Assembly (NCBI RefSeq): GCF_036898095.1
Contig: NC_090763.1
Location: 60,237,070-60,301,069, forward strand
Origin: Palaemon carinicauda
Taxonomy: Eukaryota; Arthropoda; Malacostraca; Decapoda; Palaemonidae
Direction: 5' to 3'
DNA: 64,000 nucleotides
In this document: positions 51,564 through 61,644 of the stretch, piece after piece
How the letters are laid out: each line of letters begins with the position of its first letter
Position numbering within the stretch: position 1 is the first letter of the stretch
The notes under the pieces: model-generated
Databases searched by the model: none
What the model saw: the letters and a program-made list of their open reading frames with translations, nothing else
What the model was told of the DNA's origin: nothing
Position numbers and translations under genes: made by a program

Positions 51564-52469
51564 CAGGGAGGAGGATAGTTGAAAAGATAGTGTGTGGTGG
51601 AGAACAGTCCTGGCTATCCTTCCTCCATCGCTCTGTTGTGGCATCCACATCCTCAGGAGCGAACAATATGCAACTTTTGAGAGGCGCTCCAAAGTTTCAA
51701 CCCTGTTCAACAGCCTATGCTTCTTTGCGAGTCTCACAGCTGGTGTATCAGGAATTTAAGGGCCCTTGCTCCATTAGCACCACATCTGTCATGGCTCATA
51801 GCTTGTCAGGATTTGTAAGATCTTCATTGTTGGCTAAATAGCCAACTACTCCTGACCAGTGGTCCAACTAAGACGCCACTTGGAGGGTAGCCATAGCCGC
51901 TACTCCATAGAAGTCTTTTGGTGGCAAAAAGGATGTGATTACTCCCGGTGTCAACTTTGCTGCAAGTTCCAGTGGAAGATGCGAGGGAATGGCTCCTATA
52001 GTCTGGTAGTCCTTCCTCTGCTGGACAAACGCTGGAGGGATGAGGTGGGAACTTTCTTGGCTTCAACGAGTCCTACCTCACAGAAACCAGAGAGTCCACC
52101 TTTTCTACCACTTCTGTGCCCCGGTCAGACCACACACGTTCCAAATGAGGCTCAGAGCTACCGGAAGCCTAACAAGACGGTCAATGGCTGCCTTTCTACC
52201 CTTGGGGGAAGAAGATTGTGCATCCGAGCACATTGGAGAACCTGGAGAAATGTGAAGTCAGACTATATCCAGGGAGTTGAAGGCTGCTGGAGTTCATGAT
52301 CATGATCAAGTCTTAAGTAATCTCCACAAAAAAAGTTGAAAAGACAATCAACATTGCATTTGTCCTAAAATTATCACTCATTTTCTGATTATCTAAACTC
52401 CCAACAAAAGCTCCAGGTTTCTATGAGTGCTGAATTACGGGGTACATATCCTCTGCAGGTACCATAGAG

Positions 52470-52563
52470 TTATTGCTATTTTCCCTGTTAGAGCCCTTGG
52501 GCTTATAGCATTCTCTTTTTCCTACTAGGGTTGTAGCTTAGAAAGTAATAATAATAATAATAC
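52470..52563 (+). mobile_element. LINE 3' tail fragment
   Basis: 'ttccctgttagagcccttgggcttatagca' and 'actagggttgtagcttag' then (TAA)n. Confidence 0.85.
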
Positions 52564-52635
52564 ACCTATGAACTGCCTTCTTTTAGCAGAGAGTCCGCTT
52601 TCTCATTTCCCTTTATATAGTCATGAGATACAGCC

Positions 52636-52770
52636 ATTCAAGAATTTCTATTATTATTGGTTGCAATGAATTGAAACTGTATTCAAGAATTTCTATCATT
52701 ATTGGTTGCAATGAATTGAAACTGTATTCAAGAATTTCTATCATTATTGGTTGCAAGGAATTACAGCTGT
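52636..52770. repeat. 45-bp unit repeated three times
   Basis: Copies start at 52636, 52681 and 52726 (attcaagaatttctat); the third is diverged at its end. Confidence 0.95.
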
Positions 52771-54667
52771 AGAGGCCCTGCTCATTTTCCCAGATGGGTG
52801 AGATTCCTTAGAGGCTCTTGCAACCCTGTGATCTCTGGGAGGACTGTTAGATCTCTTAGGAATGGTCTTGAAGTCTTTTGACTCCCTACGTTGAAAGACT
52901 GCTGCCAAGTAAGGGGGGGAGGGGAGTTGACTACAGGACCAGGGCCTGTCATACGAAGTAGGCAGAGGTTTCTTGTCAACCTGTACCATCATAACATTTA
53001 CTTCCCCTGTCCTCTGCTGCTGAGAAACAGGAACAATGTCAATGAGTGATTAACAGAAATTATGCTCTAGAATAATTTCCTACAGGGGACAAAAAGCCTC
53101 TGTGCTTCCACCTTCCATTGTCCCCTCTGTTAATCGGGACAATCTAAAGATCAAGGAATCTGCCCTCTTGACTGGCAACAGGGCAGGGCAAGGAGATGCA
53201 AAGGTAGTTTCTTTCGTCAAGACTGGTCTCCTAAGGAAGCATGACCAGGGTAGACATCTTCAGGTAGTTCACATGACATGTCTAGAAGTGAGTCACATCC
53301 TGGCGGAGCGGGAATGAGACATATCCATCCAAAGTTTGTCTAGGTGACGTGTGTCTATTATGAGATTAATGTTTGATAAGAGATTGCTTAGTAGCCCTAC
53401 TGGGAGGAGGAAAGCAAGCATAGCAATGAACTCACGATGTAGCGAGTTCATTTCATTCACTTCATTCCAAGGAGCTGTGTGCTGGAGAGACTTGCTTTGA
53501 TGAATAGTACATTTTTGTTGAAGTGGGGAAAGCGTGTTCAGGTGGGACAAGTATAGATGCAACACTGGTAGGTTGACTCAATGGTAGGAGGCATATTCAG
53601 GAGTACCTCATTTGTAGGTGGCATGATCGGAGGTTGAGGCTTGAAGAGTCAGAGGAGAAAATTGATATGCCACCAGGAGAGGTACGTCGGGGAGGTATCT
53701 TTAGAGAGTCTACCGTAGAGTGGCCAGACAAAGACCACCTACAGGACGAGAGTCTACAATCCTCCTCAGGAGAAGAATGATGTGACAGCAACTCTGTGAG
53801 AGCTATGCTCTGGAGGATATAAGCGTAGATGAAAGGCCCATGCAGGCATGAACACAGAAAGGCTGACGTTCTCTGAAGGCAGAGGAGGAGGAGACTGCTG
53901 CAGGTGTCCAGCTTATATGGCCTTCTTAAGACGAACCAGTTAACTCCAAGGAGGACCATAACAACCGTAGGACAGCAGATATCTGAAAAGGCAATGGCTC
54001 AAAGTAAGGAGTAGCCTTCATTTTTCTAGGGGAAATAGATGAACCCCCTTTCCCTGGGGCTTGCTCAGGTGTTAAAGGGTCACCATTCTTCTCTGATCAC
54101 CAAAGGAGAAGGAACAGAAGGGAAAGTACCGGAGAAAGAAGAGGCAAGCCAAAACTTCTTAAACTTGGTTCTTCCTCCTGCCATTCCAACCCCATTGTGA
54201 GGGCGACCACTTTCGACACTTAATAAGTTTACTGCCAATCCAGAGTTGTCTGTGAGCAAGCAGGGAGGCCTCCCAGTTGTAAGGCCGGCACCTACCAGAT
54301 GGTTATTCACACCTCGTTAAATCTTTTACCTGCCATATTCCAGCTGTGTTATTATTCATTCTCCTATGTAAGGGATGAGGGTTTGTATAGTGTGAGAATA
54401 ATTACTTATTAGAGATGGATCAGGTTCATTCTTTACTTACTTTAATTATTACTCTTATAAAAAAGATTTGCTTTAATGAAAAAAATTATGGATGTAGTAA
54501 ATTAAACATTTAAATTATTTTGTTTGAAATATTCAAATTACAGTAAATGTTTTTCGGTTTTCAATATAATTTAAACCTCAAGAGTTTTATATATACTACA
54601 CTAAATATTTAAACCATAAAATTTTTAGATAAATAATTAATACTGAATTCTTTCTATTCTCTCCTAG

Positions 54668-54874
54668 GGTTTTACAAAGGAGTTCAACACATTAACAGCA
54701 TTGATAACCCACCATTCAGTTATGCCAGAACTTCTGCCGTGCCCATTATCCCTGAGCAGATACAACCCTACATTCACTTCTGACGATCAAAACAGAAATG
54801 ATTCCAATGACGATGACCCAGATTACAACACACTTTCTGATTTTAGAAAAATGATGGCAGATTTGAATGTTTGA
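54668..54874 (+). CDS. Adaptor exon F: end of SH2 domain and C-terminus
   Basis: The acceptor (ttctattctctcctag) lies 13.2 kb from exon E. The exon encodes residues 394-461 and ends at TGA. It opens with GFTKEFNTLTALITHHSV, then LLPCPLSLSRYNPTF. This matches the end of tensin-type SH2 domains, where a 'sLsaLv.qHs..p..LPc.L' pattern forms helix B and the last strand. The remaining tail is acidic (DDQNRNDSNDDDPDY) and ends in a short hydrophobic-charged segment. The Tyr in DPDYNTL could itself be a phosphosite (guess). No PTB domain follows, which separates it from true tensins, whose PTB is C-terminal to the SH2. Confidence 0.9.
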   Translation, partial: GFTKEFNTLTALITHHSVMPELLPCPLSLSRYNPTFTSDDQNRNDSNDDDPDYNTLSDFRKMMADLNV

Positions 54875-57370
54875 GAAAATAAATTGAAAGTTTATTATAA
54901 AATTTTCTGTGACCTTATCTATTGCAGTATATTGGTAACTCTTCAAATAGTTATTAAAAAGTTACATTATTGGAGTCTGTGGGAAAATCAGTCCCATATA
55001 TTTTTGTAAGAAAATCCTCTATTGTGCAGATGTTTTAAATTGATTAATAAGACTGTCTTATAGACAAGCATTATTTTTGACAATTCTAGCATGAGCTATA
55101 TTAAGTTTCAGAGCTACTGAAAATTAATGATTGCAAGTTTGTTGCTTTAAATAGCAAGACATTAGTTATGCCTGAGTAGTTTTAAATGACAAAAAGGGAT
55201 GAATTAAGTATTACATGTATGCTATATATGGGCATATGGTTAGAAAAAGACTAATATCATGAAGTGTTGATGAAAATAGTGTTTTGAACTTAGAACTGTT
55301 TTCCATAAAACAACCAAATCGTATTTACAATATTATTCAGAAATTTAAATTTACAGTGAATGAGGTGTTCATGTTTTAACCAGCTTGAGTGCAAACCACT
55401 TTATCCAAGCTTGAAACAAAATATTCCATTAAATTCCAGCAATTTCAGAAGGCTTATCATCAAAGGAGTATAACTTATGATGCAATACTGTATAATTTGA
55501 ATTTATTTGGTTGAAAAATGTAATTATTATTGCAGTTTCTTTTCTGTGCCATACTATAATTTTTCAATTGCAGTGTTTATTGATAAAACTTGTAAGGTTT
55601 AGAACTTTGAGAGAGGTGTGTTCATCTATCTTGAATTCAGTTTAAACAAAAATGTTGGCATTTTGAGTTTAAACAAAAATATTGGTATTTTGAGTTTAAT
55701 CAAAGTTGGTATTCTGTTGGAAACTGGAAGGAAGTACACCGGAGGTTGTGCTAATACTAGTTGTACCTTATAAATAATTTATACAAAAACTTTCATGTAT
55801 GTATTATGAAAAATATAAGGACGTTTTGTTGAAAACCAGATTCGAGTACATCAAAGGCTGTGTCATTTGAATAACATTTAAAATTTGAGTACACAGCTTT
55901 TGATACTGCACCAGTTACCTACATGATTCTGTTTTCATGCAGAACACTATGCTAGGAATTTTGCTGAAATAATAACATTGATTGAAGGTAGAAAACAGTA
56001 TGTTACAGGGTTTTTGTATAAACAAAACTTTGTCTGTTGCTGTATTGCACAACCTCCGTGTCATAGTTTTACAAGCATAGTCTCTGGACTTATAATGCTA
56101 AAGTCTATAGACTTATGACATGCATATACTTCTACAGTGTTTTTGCTCTTCTGAAAGAAAGGATACATGGATATTGTAGCTTGGACAAATCAGCTAATTG
56201 TTAGCATCTTCCAAAGAGCTTAGAGTAATCCCTTGTCAAAGCTTTATTGTGATAATAAGCAATTTACAGGAACCCCCAGGTGTGTAGCACATTATAATTA
56301 TACTATTGGGCGAATTCTTGAACACCATTTATTGTGCGAGGAGTTTGAACAAAGCAAATCCCATAAAATAAAAACCCCTCAAATTGATGTTTTAGAATTC
56401 GGTCACTTCTTTATGCTGCAAAAGTCATTTAATGTGATATATATAAATATATATACTTGTATATGTATATTTTATACTTGTATCAATAGATACTTTTGGT
56501 TTACTTTGTAATCACATGGGCAGAGATAAAGTGCTACTGATTTTATGTAGTCAGAAAATGCCCTTGTAGAGCTGTATGTTTTACACAGCCAAAATGGAAT
56601 GACAGTGTAGTCATGGTCTACTGTTATGATTTAAGTAGAATGTGGCAAAAGTCTCAAGAGCTTCTTTGTAGTAGATAACTCAAAAAAATTTATTTGATTA
56701 TTAATTGCCGACGAATATTTTAGCTCATAAAGTTTTAAGAGTGAACTCTAAACAAGGTCAATGTCACTTTTTTGGTGTTCTTTTAAATTTAATTTTTGTG
56801 TAAAGTTACTGAAATGTTTCTTTTTAAAAAATTCAGGCATGTAATCAGACTGCTAGAGGAGCAGTTTATTGTTCCTCAGTTAAGTTTTATGAATAATGTT
56901 GTCATTATTCTGTATGATTACAAAACTATGTAAGCATACTCAAGGGGATTTCAAAACAAAAGAAACACTTAAGGTTGAATAAAAACTACACTTATCTTAG
57001 TGTCCTATAAATTTTTGTATGGGAATTTTTAATATCTGCATATTTCTCCTTAATATTGTCTGACAATGTTGTTATTGTTTTACTTTATGATTATTGTCTT
57101 GAGAAAAGTATACTGCCTCTTGTTTTACTGTTTGAGAAAGATTCATTTGTTTATTTCTCATGTGGTTTCTCTCTTAATCCATTCATCATGTTTTTCATTT
57201 TATCATTTTCTCTCAAGTTTTTGTTATATTTCTAGCATAATCTTGTCTTTAACTTTGCTTCACTAATGTGTGCAGCATGTTGTATATGTGTAATATATAC
57301 TATATAGATCCTACTCACATACAGTAATATTGTATCATCAAAATTATGTTAATAAAGTCAAAGATTGTAA
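54875..57370 (+). other. Long 3' UTR of the adaptor gene (inferred)
   Basis: About 2.5 kb downstream of the stop codon contains no long microsatellite and no recognisable transposon, unlike the DNA on either side. It holds a three-copy imperfect 27-bp repeat (55639-55705) and a short ATAT-rich patch near 56440-56480. AATAAA occurs at 54878-54883, 56367-56372 and 57351-57356; the last lies where the clean sequence stops. The extent is inferred from composition and signals, not from transcripts. Confidence 0.5.
57351..57356 (+). promoter_or_regulatory. Probable polyadenylation signal AATAAA
   Basis: A canonical AATAAA sits at the end of the repeat-poor 3' UTR, followed by a T/G-containing stretch (attgtaaaaaacagtgtcatttt). 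Earlier AATAAA copies could give shorter transcripts. Confidence 0.45.
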
Positions 57371-57655
57371 AAAACAGTGTCATTTTATCCTAATGAAATT
57401 TCATTCTGACCACTATTTTCTACAATTTTATTGATTTTCGGTATTAAAAGACGACATGAAGAATGTAAATATCCTCACATGCCTTACATACTGAGCATCT
57501 CAAGACCAACACTGATTTTACTTCCTTTTCTTTCAATTTTGTGTTTTTCCTGTAGAAACTGACACTGAAATCATGAGTCAGGCAAGGAAAACAGAGTAAA
57601 AGTAAGTACTGTACAGGTTTACAAGCATTCATGATTGTTTTTAATACTGCTTTAT

Positions 57656-57660
57656 TATTA

Positions 57661-57692
<32 letters not shown>

Positions 57693-57781
57693 TAGCCAAG
57701 CTTTAACTAGTAGGAAAAATAGGATGCTATTACCCCAATGGCTTCAATAGGAAAAGAAACTGTCCAGTGAGGGAAGGTAAT
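57656..57781 (-). mobile_element. LINE 3' end, interrupted copy (left part)
   Basis: (TTA)n, 'actagccaagctttaactag', 'ccagtgagggaaggtaat'. The family sequence then stops and resumes at 63054, so it was split by the intervening 5.3 kb. Confidence 0.85.
57774..57781. repeat. Left copy of 8-bp duplicated target site (aaggtaat)
   Basis: The same eight bases occur at 63054-63061, precisely where the interrupted LINE sequence resumes. Confidence 0.7.
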
Positions 57782-57785
57782 ATCT

Positions 57786-58115
57786 CAAATTTTAAGTAAT
57801 TTGTATTTTTCCTAACAGTACTTACCTCGAACTACTCTCTTAGGAGTATCTGGGATCTCCTCCCATCCGACCAGAATTTTGCTTAGTTTACCCTACTCCC
57901 GTTTTCTATGCGGGGCATCTCTGGCGGAGTGATACGCGCCCAGAGGCGACCTGGGGTCAGAGAGCATGCTTGCTGAGGTCTCGCTCTCCAGTAAGTTTTG
58001 TCAGATAGGTTTCTATTAAGTCCTGTAAGGCAATCGGGGTAGGATGGGCGGGCCATAACCCAAAAGTTGTTCGAGGTAAGTACTGTTAGGAAAAATACAA
58101 ATTACTTAAAATTTG
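57786..58115. repeat. 330-bp unit with perfect 47-bp inverted ends
   Basis: 57786-57832 (caaattttaagtaatttgta...cctcgaac) is the exact reverse complement of 58069-58115. The 236 bases between contain one arm of the DIRS inverted terminal repeat. Confidence 0.92.
57820..57999. repeat. DIRS inverted terminal repeat, left arm
   Basis: It matches the reverse complement of 61440-61620 over about 180 bases with few differences (shared 'ggcatctctggcggagtgat', 'agagagcatgcttgct'). Confidence 0.9.
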
Positions 58116-58170
58116 TGATTTGTTCCAACACGAAGTAATTACCTCGAACTACAGTACTTTCTTAGGAGAC

Positions 58171-58758
58171 TTATACTTTAGGAGGTGGGAGTGTACCACA
58201 GGACCCAGAGACCGTGATGAGGAGAGAAATCAGGCGGGTGCCCTGTTCGTGCGCCCAGGCTGAGACTGTCGTGAAGATCCTCATGAAGACCTGAGGGCTG
58301 TGGACAGACCAAAGCAGAGGGTCTTGAACTGTAACGTTTGGGTACCCCATTTCACCCTTAGGTACTTCCTGCTGGAGGGGTGGACAGGGACCTGGAAGTA
58401 TGCGACTTTTAGGTCTATGGACATCATGAAGTCTCCTTCCCTCAAGGATGCTAGGACCGACTTCGGAGTGTCCATCTTGAAGTCGGTCTTGCACACGAAC
58501 TTGTTGAGGGCAGAGAGGTCTATGACCGGTCTCCAGCCCCCTGTCGCTTTCTCCACCAGGAAGTCTGCTGTAGAACCCTGGACCTGCGTTCTTGACTGGT
58601 TCCATTGCCCCTTTCGACAGCATAGCAGAGACCTCTTCTTGCAGGGCCATCCTTCTTAAGGGGTCCTTCAGTGCCAACCATTCCACCTGTAGATCTGGTA
58701 TCAGAGGTGGGGGGTCCACCAGGAAGGGCAACCTGTACCCCTCTTTCAGGACAGTCAC
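58171..58758 (-). pseudogene. DIRS reverse transcriptase, N-terminal half, frameshifted and truncated
   Basis: Readable blocks in two frames: LQEEVSAMLSKGAMEPV, GWRPVIDLSALNKFV, FKMDTPKSVL, MSIDLKVAYFQVPVHPSSRK, FKTLCFGLSTA and, back in the first frame, QVFMRIFTTVSAWAHEQG. These correspond to the first RT motifs. 'LKVAYF' replaces the usual 'LKDAYF', so a catalytic Asp is lost. The sequence leaves homology at about 58235, before YLDDW, and runs into the terminal repeat. Confidence 0.8.
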
Positions 58759-58759
58759 G

Positions 58760-59819
58760 ATCCACGGGTCCGATCCGTGGTCCCCGCCATGCTTGCCAAG
58801 AATGTTTGAGACATCCCCCCACCTGAGGCTTCGGCAGGAGTAGAGGGCCTCTCTCCCTATCTCCTTCGAGAGGCGCGGCCCGATCGACCTCTTCTGGCGG
58901 CTGAATAGGAGGGCCTGAATGCTGAATGCGCAGCCAACGTTCTCCTACGGGAGGGCTGCGAAGGTTGCTGCCAGGATGCAGTAGGGGCGTCTCTCCTGGG
59001 CTGGTTAGGCGAGGAGGGAGAGGGACGTCAGACGGAGCTCTTCTATGGGTAGGTCTTCTTGCTGGCGGGGGCCTGGGTTCCGCCACACCCTTTAGTTTCC
59101 TCACCTTCTCCACCGTCTCTTCCACTTCCTTGAGAAGGAAAATCGACTCGTCCCACAGTGGGAGGCTCCTCAGGGACCTCGCTTCCCTGTCGGGGAGCCT
59201 CCTTACAAGCCTGCTGAGCACTGTGTCTCTCTTCCTCAGAATCCAGTTGGGGGTTTGTGTTATCGACTGATGGGAAAGGAACTTCAGGGCCTTACCTCCC
59301 GAGCTAATCAGCTCCTTCAGCAAGGCCTGATTTTCCGGAATTGCAAGGTCATGCACGGACTGGAATCCTACCAGCGTGGAGGCCCACCAATCCAGCCACG
59401 ATGATACGTGGATCAAGTCCCTAGACAGCTCCTCCATCATGGTAGTCTCCGTGGGGGAGAAACAAATCGGTGCCGTGGTAGCCCTCTCCTCTGCTGCACC
59501 CTGTCCCAAGATGGCGACTGCTGGTTCTACTGCGTAGGCCCCCGCGTGGTGTCCTTCCGGGAGGTAGAACCGGGGACTGCGCCTTCAGGCCCTGGAGAAG
59601 TCTAGACGCGCTCTGGTTCTTGGGGGCTTCAGCATGGTTGGCCATGACCTTGCTAACGTGCACCAATCCCAGCTTCACATCCCTTGCTAAAGGGAGGGCT
59701 AGCGAGGGCCTCTGCTGTACAGGCGCATCCACCAACCTGTTGAGGCTCGAGAGCCAGACCTCGTCAGTAGAGGGCTCCGGTTCGTCCAGCCTATGGTGCC
59801 GCCAGATGAGGCCTATCAC
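58760..59819 (-). pseudogene. DIRS gag C-terminal part, frameshifted
   Basis: Two overlapping minus frames: one from 59819 (IGLIWRHHRLDEPEPSTDEV) and one from 59509 containing PTETTMMEELSRDLIHVSSW and SVHDLAIPENQALLKELISS. They look like one capsid-like alpha-helical region broken by a frameshift near 59470, followed by an Arg/Pro-rich linker. Confidence 0.6.
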
Positions 59820-59887
59820 CCTCCTGTATGCGGAAACCTCCGCTGGTGAACCTTCTTCCCCGTCTTCTACCTTCTCCTATGGGGGCC

Positions 59888-60500
59888 TCAGTTCTCGTGA
59901 CGAAGGACCTCCGCACGGGGAGGAGGCATCCTCCTGGAGTGTTCCAGTTCCCTCGCTTCAGGTAGTAGGACGGGCATCGCCGCTGGAACTGAGGCCTCCG
60001 TCCTAGTCCTATTTCTTCTTCCGACGGACCATGGGTCTGCGGGCTTGCCCGTCAAGGAAAGGTGTTTCTCCCGTTTTGGACGACTCATCGAAGATCTTGA
60101 GGCCGGGACGCGGCTGCCAGACCGAAGGGACGACTCTCCCCGCTGGGCGGGTGGAGTCGGAACCTTCGCGGACTTATGCCTGTCCCTTGGTGCCTGATGA
60201 GACGAGTCCCTCCGTCGGTCATACCTCCTTTCGTCGACAAAGCCTACCGGTGAGCGGGGCATGGGACGCCATCCCGAGGTGCCCGCGACTGCTGCAACCC
60301 CCAGGAGTTGGCTACGGGGAATGGAGACTCGCACCCATTCCTCTTCTGGCGAAAGACTTCTCCTAAACTTCCCCCTGGGGGATCTGTAACGTCTCCTCCT
60401 GTGGCGAGAGCGTGAATGGGAGCGCGATCGAGATCTTCTCCTGCGGGACCTATCTCGTCGTCGCCTATGGTCTCTCGGGGCTCCATCTTCCGAGTAAGAG
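59888..60500 (-). pseudogene. DIRS gag continuation with SR-rich domain
   Basis: The frame runs open from about 60500 to 59888. Near 60440-60360 it encodes an arginine/serine domain (RSRRRRSRSRSHSRSRHRRR) like those of splicing SR proteins, followed by RYRSPRGKFRRSLSPEEE. It is out of frame with the ORF above by a shift near 60500-60530. A nuclear or RNA-binding role for this segment is a guess. Confidence 0.6.
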
Positions 60501-60529
60501 TAGGCCTCGACCGAGGAGCCCGAAGACCT

Positions 60530-61330
60530 CTAGGACTTCGTTGGAGGGCCTGAGTCTTGCCGGGTTGCTAGTGGTTCTGCATGGGGTTCGGCCGACGACG
60601 AAGGCTCTATGAAGTCCACCGGGAACGTAGCTGAAGGCGTTGGAGGGGAGCGGGGGAGCTCCTCGCTGGGGAACCAGGTCTCAAACTCCTCTTCTGTCCT
60701 CAGGGGCGATCTGAAGGGCGTCTTTGGAGGCGCCCACCAGAGGGTGTCTGATGGCGGCGAGTCGTCCTTCTCGGCAACACCCTCGGCGGCTGACGCACCT
60801 GAAAAACCTGCCCACGAGACGGGAGGAGAAACTGTTACCATTTTACCCCACATCGGATTGTCCGAAGAGATGGGACCTGCTTTCATCAGGGCTCCGTCCT
60901 CCGGATACACACCCGCCCTCCCCTCAGGCCCCCCACTTGCTTGGACCGAAGACATAATCCCACTGTCAGGTAAATCAGACTCCTGGGGAAGAGCCACAGG
61001 CCGCTTCCCCGCAACAGACTTACCTCGACCCCTACTCTGGGTAGGGGAAGACGGCAGAGAGACTCTGTCCGACGGGACGCCGGGCGAATTGAGGGGCGAA
61101 GAGACGCTGGACTTCCTTGGGGACCATCGAGAGGCCTTCTTCTTCTTAGTGCCGTACCGCACCCACTGCACTTCATTCCAGGACTTGCACTCCGGACACG
61201 TGGCTGTAGGGGAACACACACTGCCCCTACACAACGAACACAAGGAGTGCTGGTCAACTTTGGACTTAGAGAGGAACGCGCCACACGATTTTCCGGCCAC
61301 AGGCCCAGGGCAAAAACGGGGATGCTCCAT
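60530..61330 (-). CDS. DIRS gag-like ORF, N-terminal 266 residues
   Basis: It opens with MEHPRFCPG and a Cys-rich cluster (CGAFLSK, HSLCSLCRG, ATCPECKSW) that could bind zinc. A basic patch (GTKKKKASRW) and then a Ser/Pro/Gly-rich region follow. The start is the first Met after the terminal repeat. It corresponds to the broken ORF1 start of the relic at 46588. The product would be a retroelement structural protein; the exact function is not established from sequence. The frame ends in a stop at 60530 and similar sequence continues in another frame. Confidence 0.65.
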   Translation of the reverse strand: MEHPRFCPGPVAGKSCGAFLSKSKVDQHSLCSLCRGSVCSPTATCPECKSWNEVQWVRYGTKKKKASRWSPRKSSVSSPLNSPGVPSDRVSLPSSPTQSRGRGKSVAGKRPVALPQESDLPDSGIMSSVQASGGPEGRAGVYPEDGALMKAGPISSDNPMWGKMVTVSPPVSWAGFSGASAAEGVAEKDDSPPSDTLWWAPPKTPFRSPLRTEEEFETWFPSEELPRSPPTPSATFPVDFIEPSSSAEPHAEPLATRQDSGPPTKS

Positions 61331-61439
61331 AACGCACTAATAATACACCACGAGACACAGGAACACAGAGGGATCGGGGACACAAAGGGTCGCACTGGGT
61401 TAAGAAAGAGCGTCGGGGTGTTAACGCCGACGCGACCAG

Positions 61440-61620
61440 AAACTTACTGGAGAGTGAGACCTGAGCAAGCATGCTCTCTGACCCCGGGTCGCCTCTGGGT
61501 GCGTATCACTCCGCCAGAGATGCCCCGCATAGAAAACGGGAATAGGGTAAACTACACAAAATTCTGGTCGGATGGGAGAAGATCCCAGATACTCCTAAGA
61601 AAGTAGTTCGTGGTAAGTAC
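61440..61620. repeat. DIRS inverted terminal repeat, right arm
   Basis: Reverse complement of 57820-57999, beginning aaacttactggagagtgaga. Confidence 0.9.
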
Positions 61621-61644
61621 TTCGTGTTGGAACAACTATCTATT

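Larger units (their letters stand above)
50768..54420 (-). mobile_element. DIRS-like retroelement relic 2, opposite orientation
   Basis: On the minus strand, 51150-51030 reads KMETVVKQSGL then TIDLKDAYFQILVYPPSRKF, and near 50870-50850 CLDDWVV aligns with the YLDDW box. Upstream frames (51475-51140) include SSGFFSQILVGKLSGG, the start of the RT. The end at 54420-54330 ('actatacaaaccctcatcc') resembles a DIRS terminus and is followed by a broken gag-like region (54310-51600). A LINE tail piece lies inside at 52470. All frames are interrupted. Assigning the 54420-51600 part to the same element is inference. Confidence 0.65.
38000..57370 (+). other. Gene span: 3' part of a PTB-SH2 adaptor gene (SH2D5/EGFRAP-like)
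   Basis: Six exons with GT donors and AG acceptors join without a frame break to 461 residues and a TGA at 54872-54874. Visible intron lengths are 483, 1095, 406, 305 and 13,200 bases. In order the protein shows the end of a PTB-like fold, a low-complexity His/Pro/Ser linker, and an SH2 domain at about residues 329-423 of the visible part, then a short tail. Proteins of this order act as cytoplasmic adaptors at phosphotyrosine receptors; Drosophila EGFRAP is reported as a negative regulator of EGFR signalling. The SH2 assignment is firm. The family is an inference from domain order and from the tensin-like SH2 sequence. No PTB body, start codon or promoter was located. Confidence 0.75.
58117..61640 (-). 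mobile_element. DIRS-like retroelement 3 with inverted ends and internal deletion
   Basis: The minus strand holds, from right to left, a gag-like ORF starting at 61330, an SR-rich segment, further gag-like frames, and the N-terminal half of a reverse transcriptase, then the other terminus. Termini are inverted: 58119-58165 (ttccaacacgaagtaattac) matches the reverse of 61593-61640. DIRS elements are known for such inverted ends and for a tyrosine recombinase instead of an integrase. Here the RT stops before its YLDDW box, and RNase H, methyltransferase and recombinase are absent, so it is a deletion derivative. Confidence 0.82.

Noticed and set aside
54878..54883. AATAAA four bases after the stop codon as the main polyadenylation signal
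   Set aside because: It would leave a 3' UTR of only about 20-30 bases; the repeat-poor zone continues 2.5 kb to another AATAAA. It cannot be excluded as a minor site.
60609..61340. 243-codon plus-strand frame
   Set aside because: It is the shadow of the DIRS gag-like frame on the opposite strand; the Cys cluster and homology to the 46588 relic lie on the minus strand.
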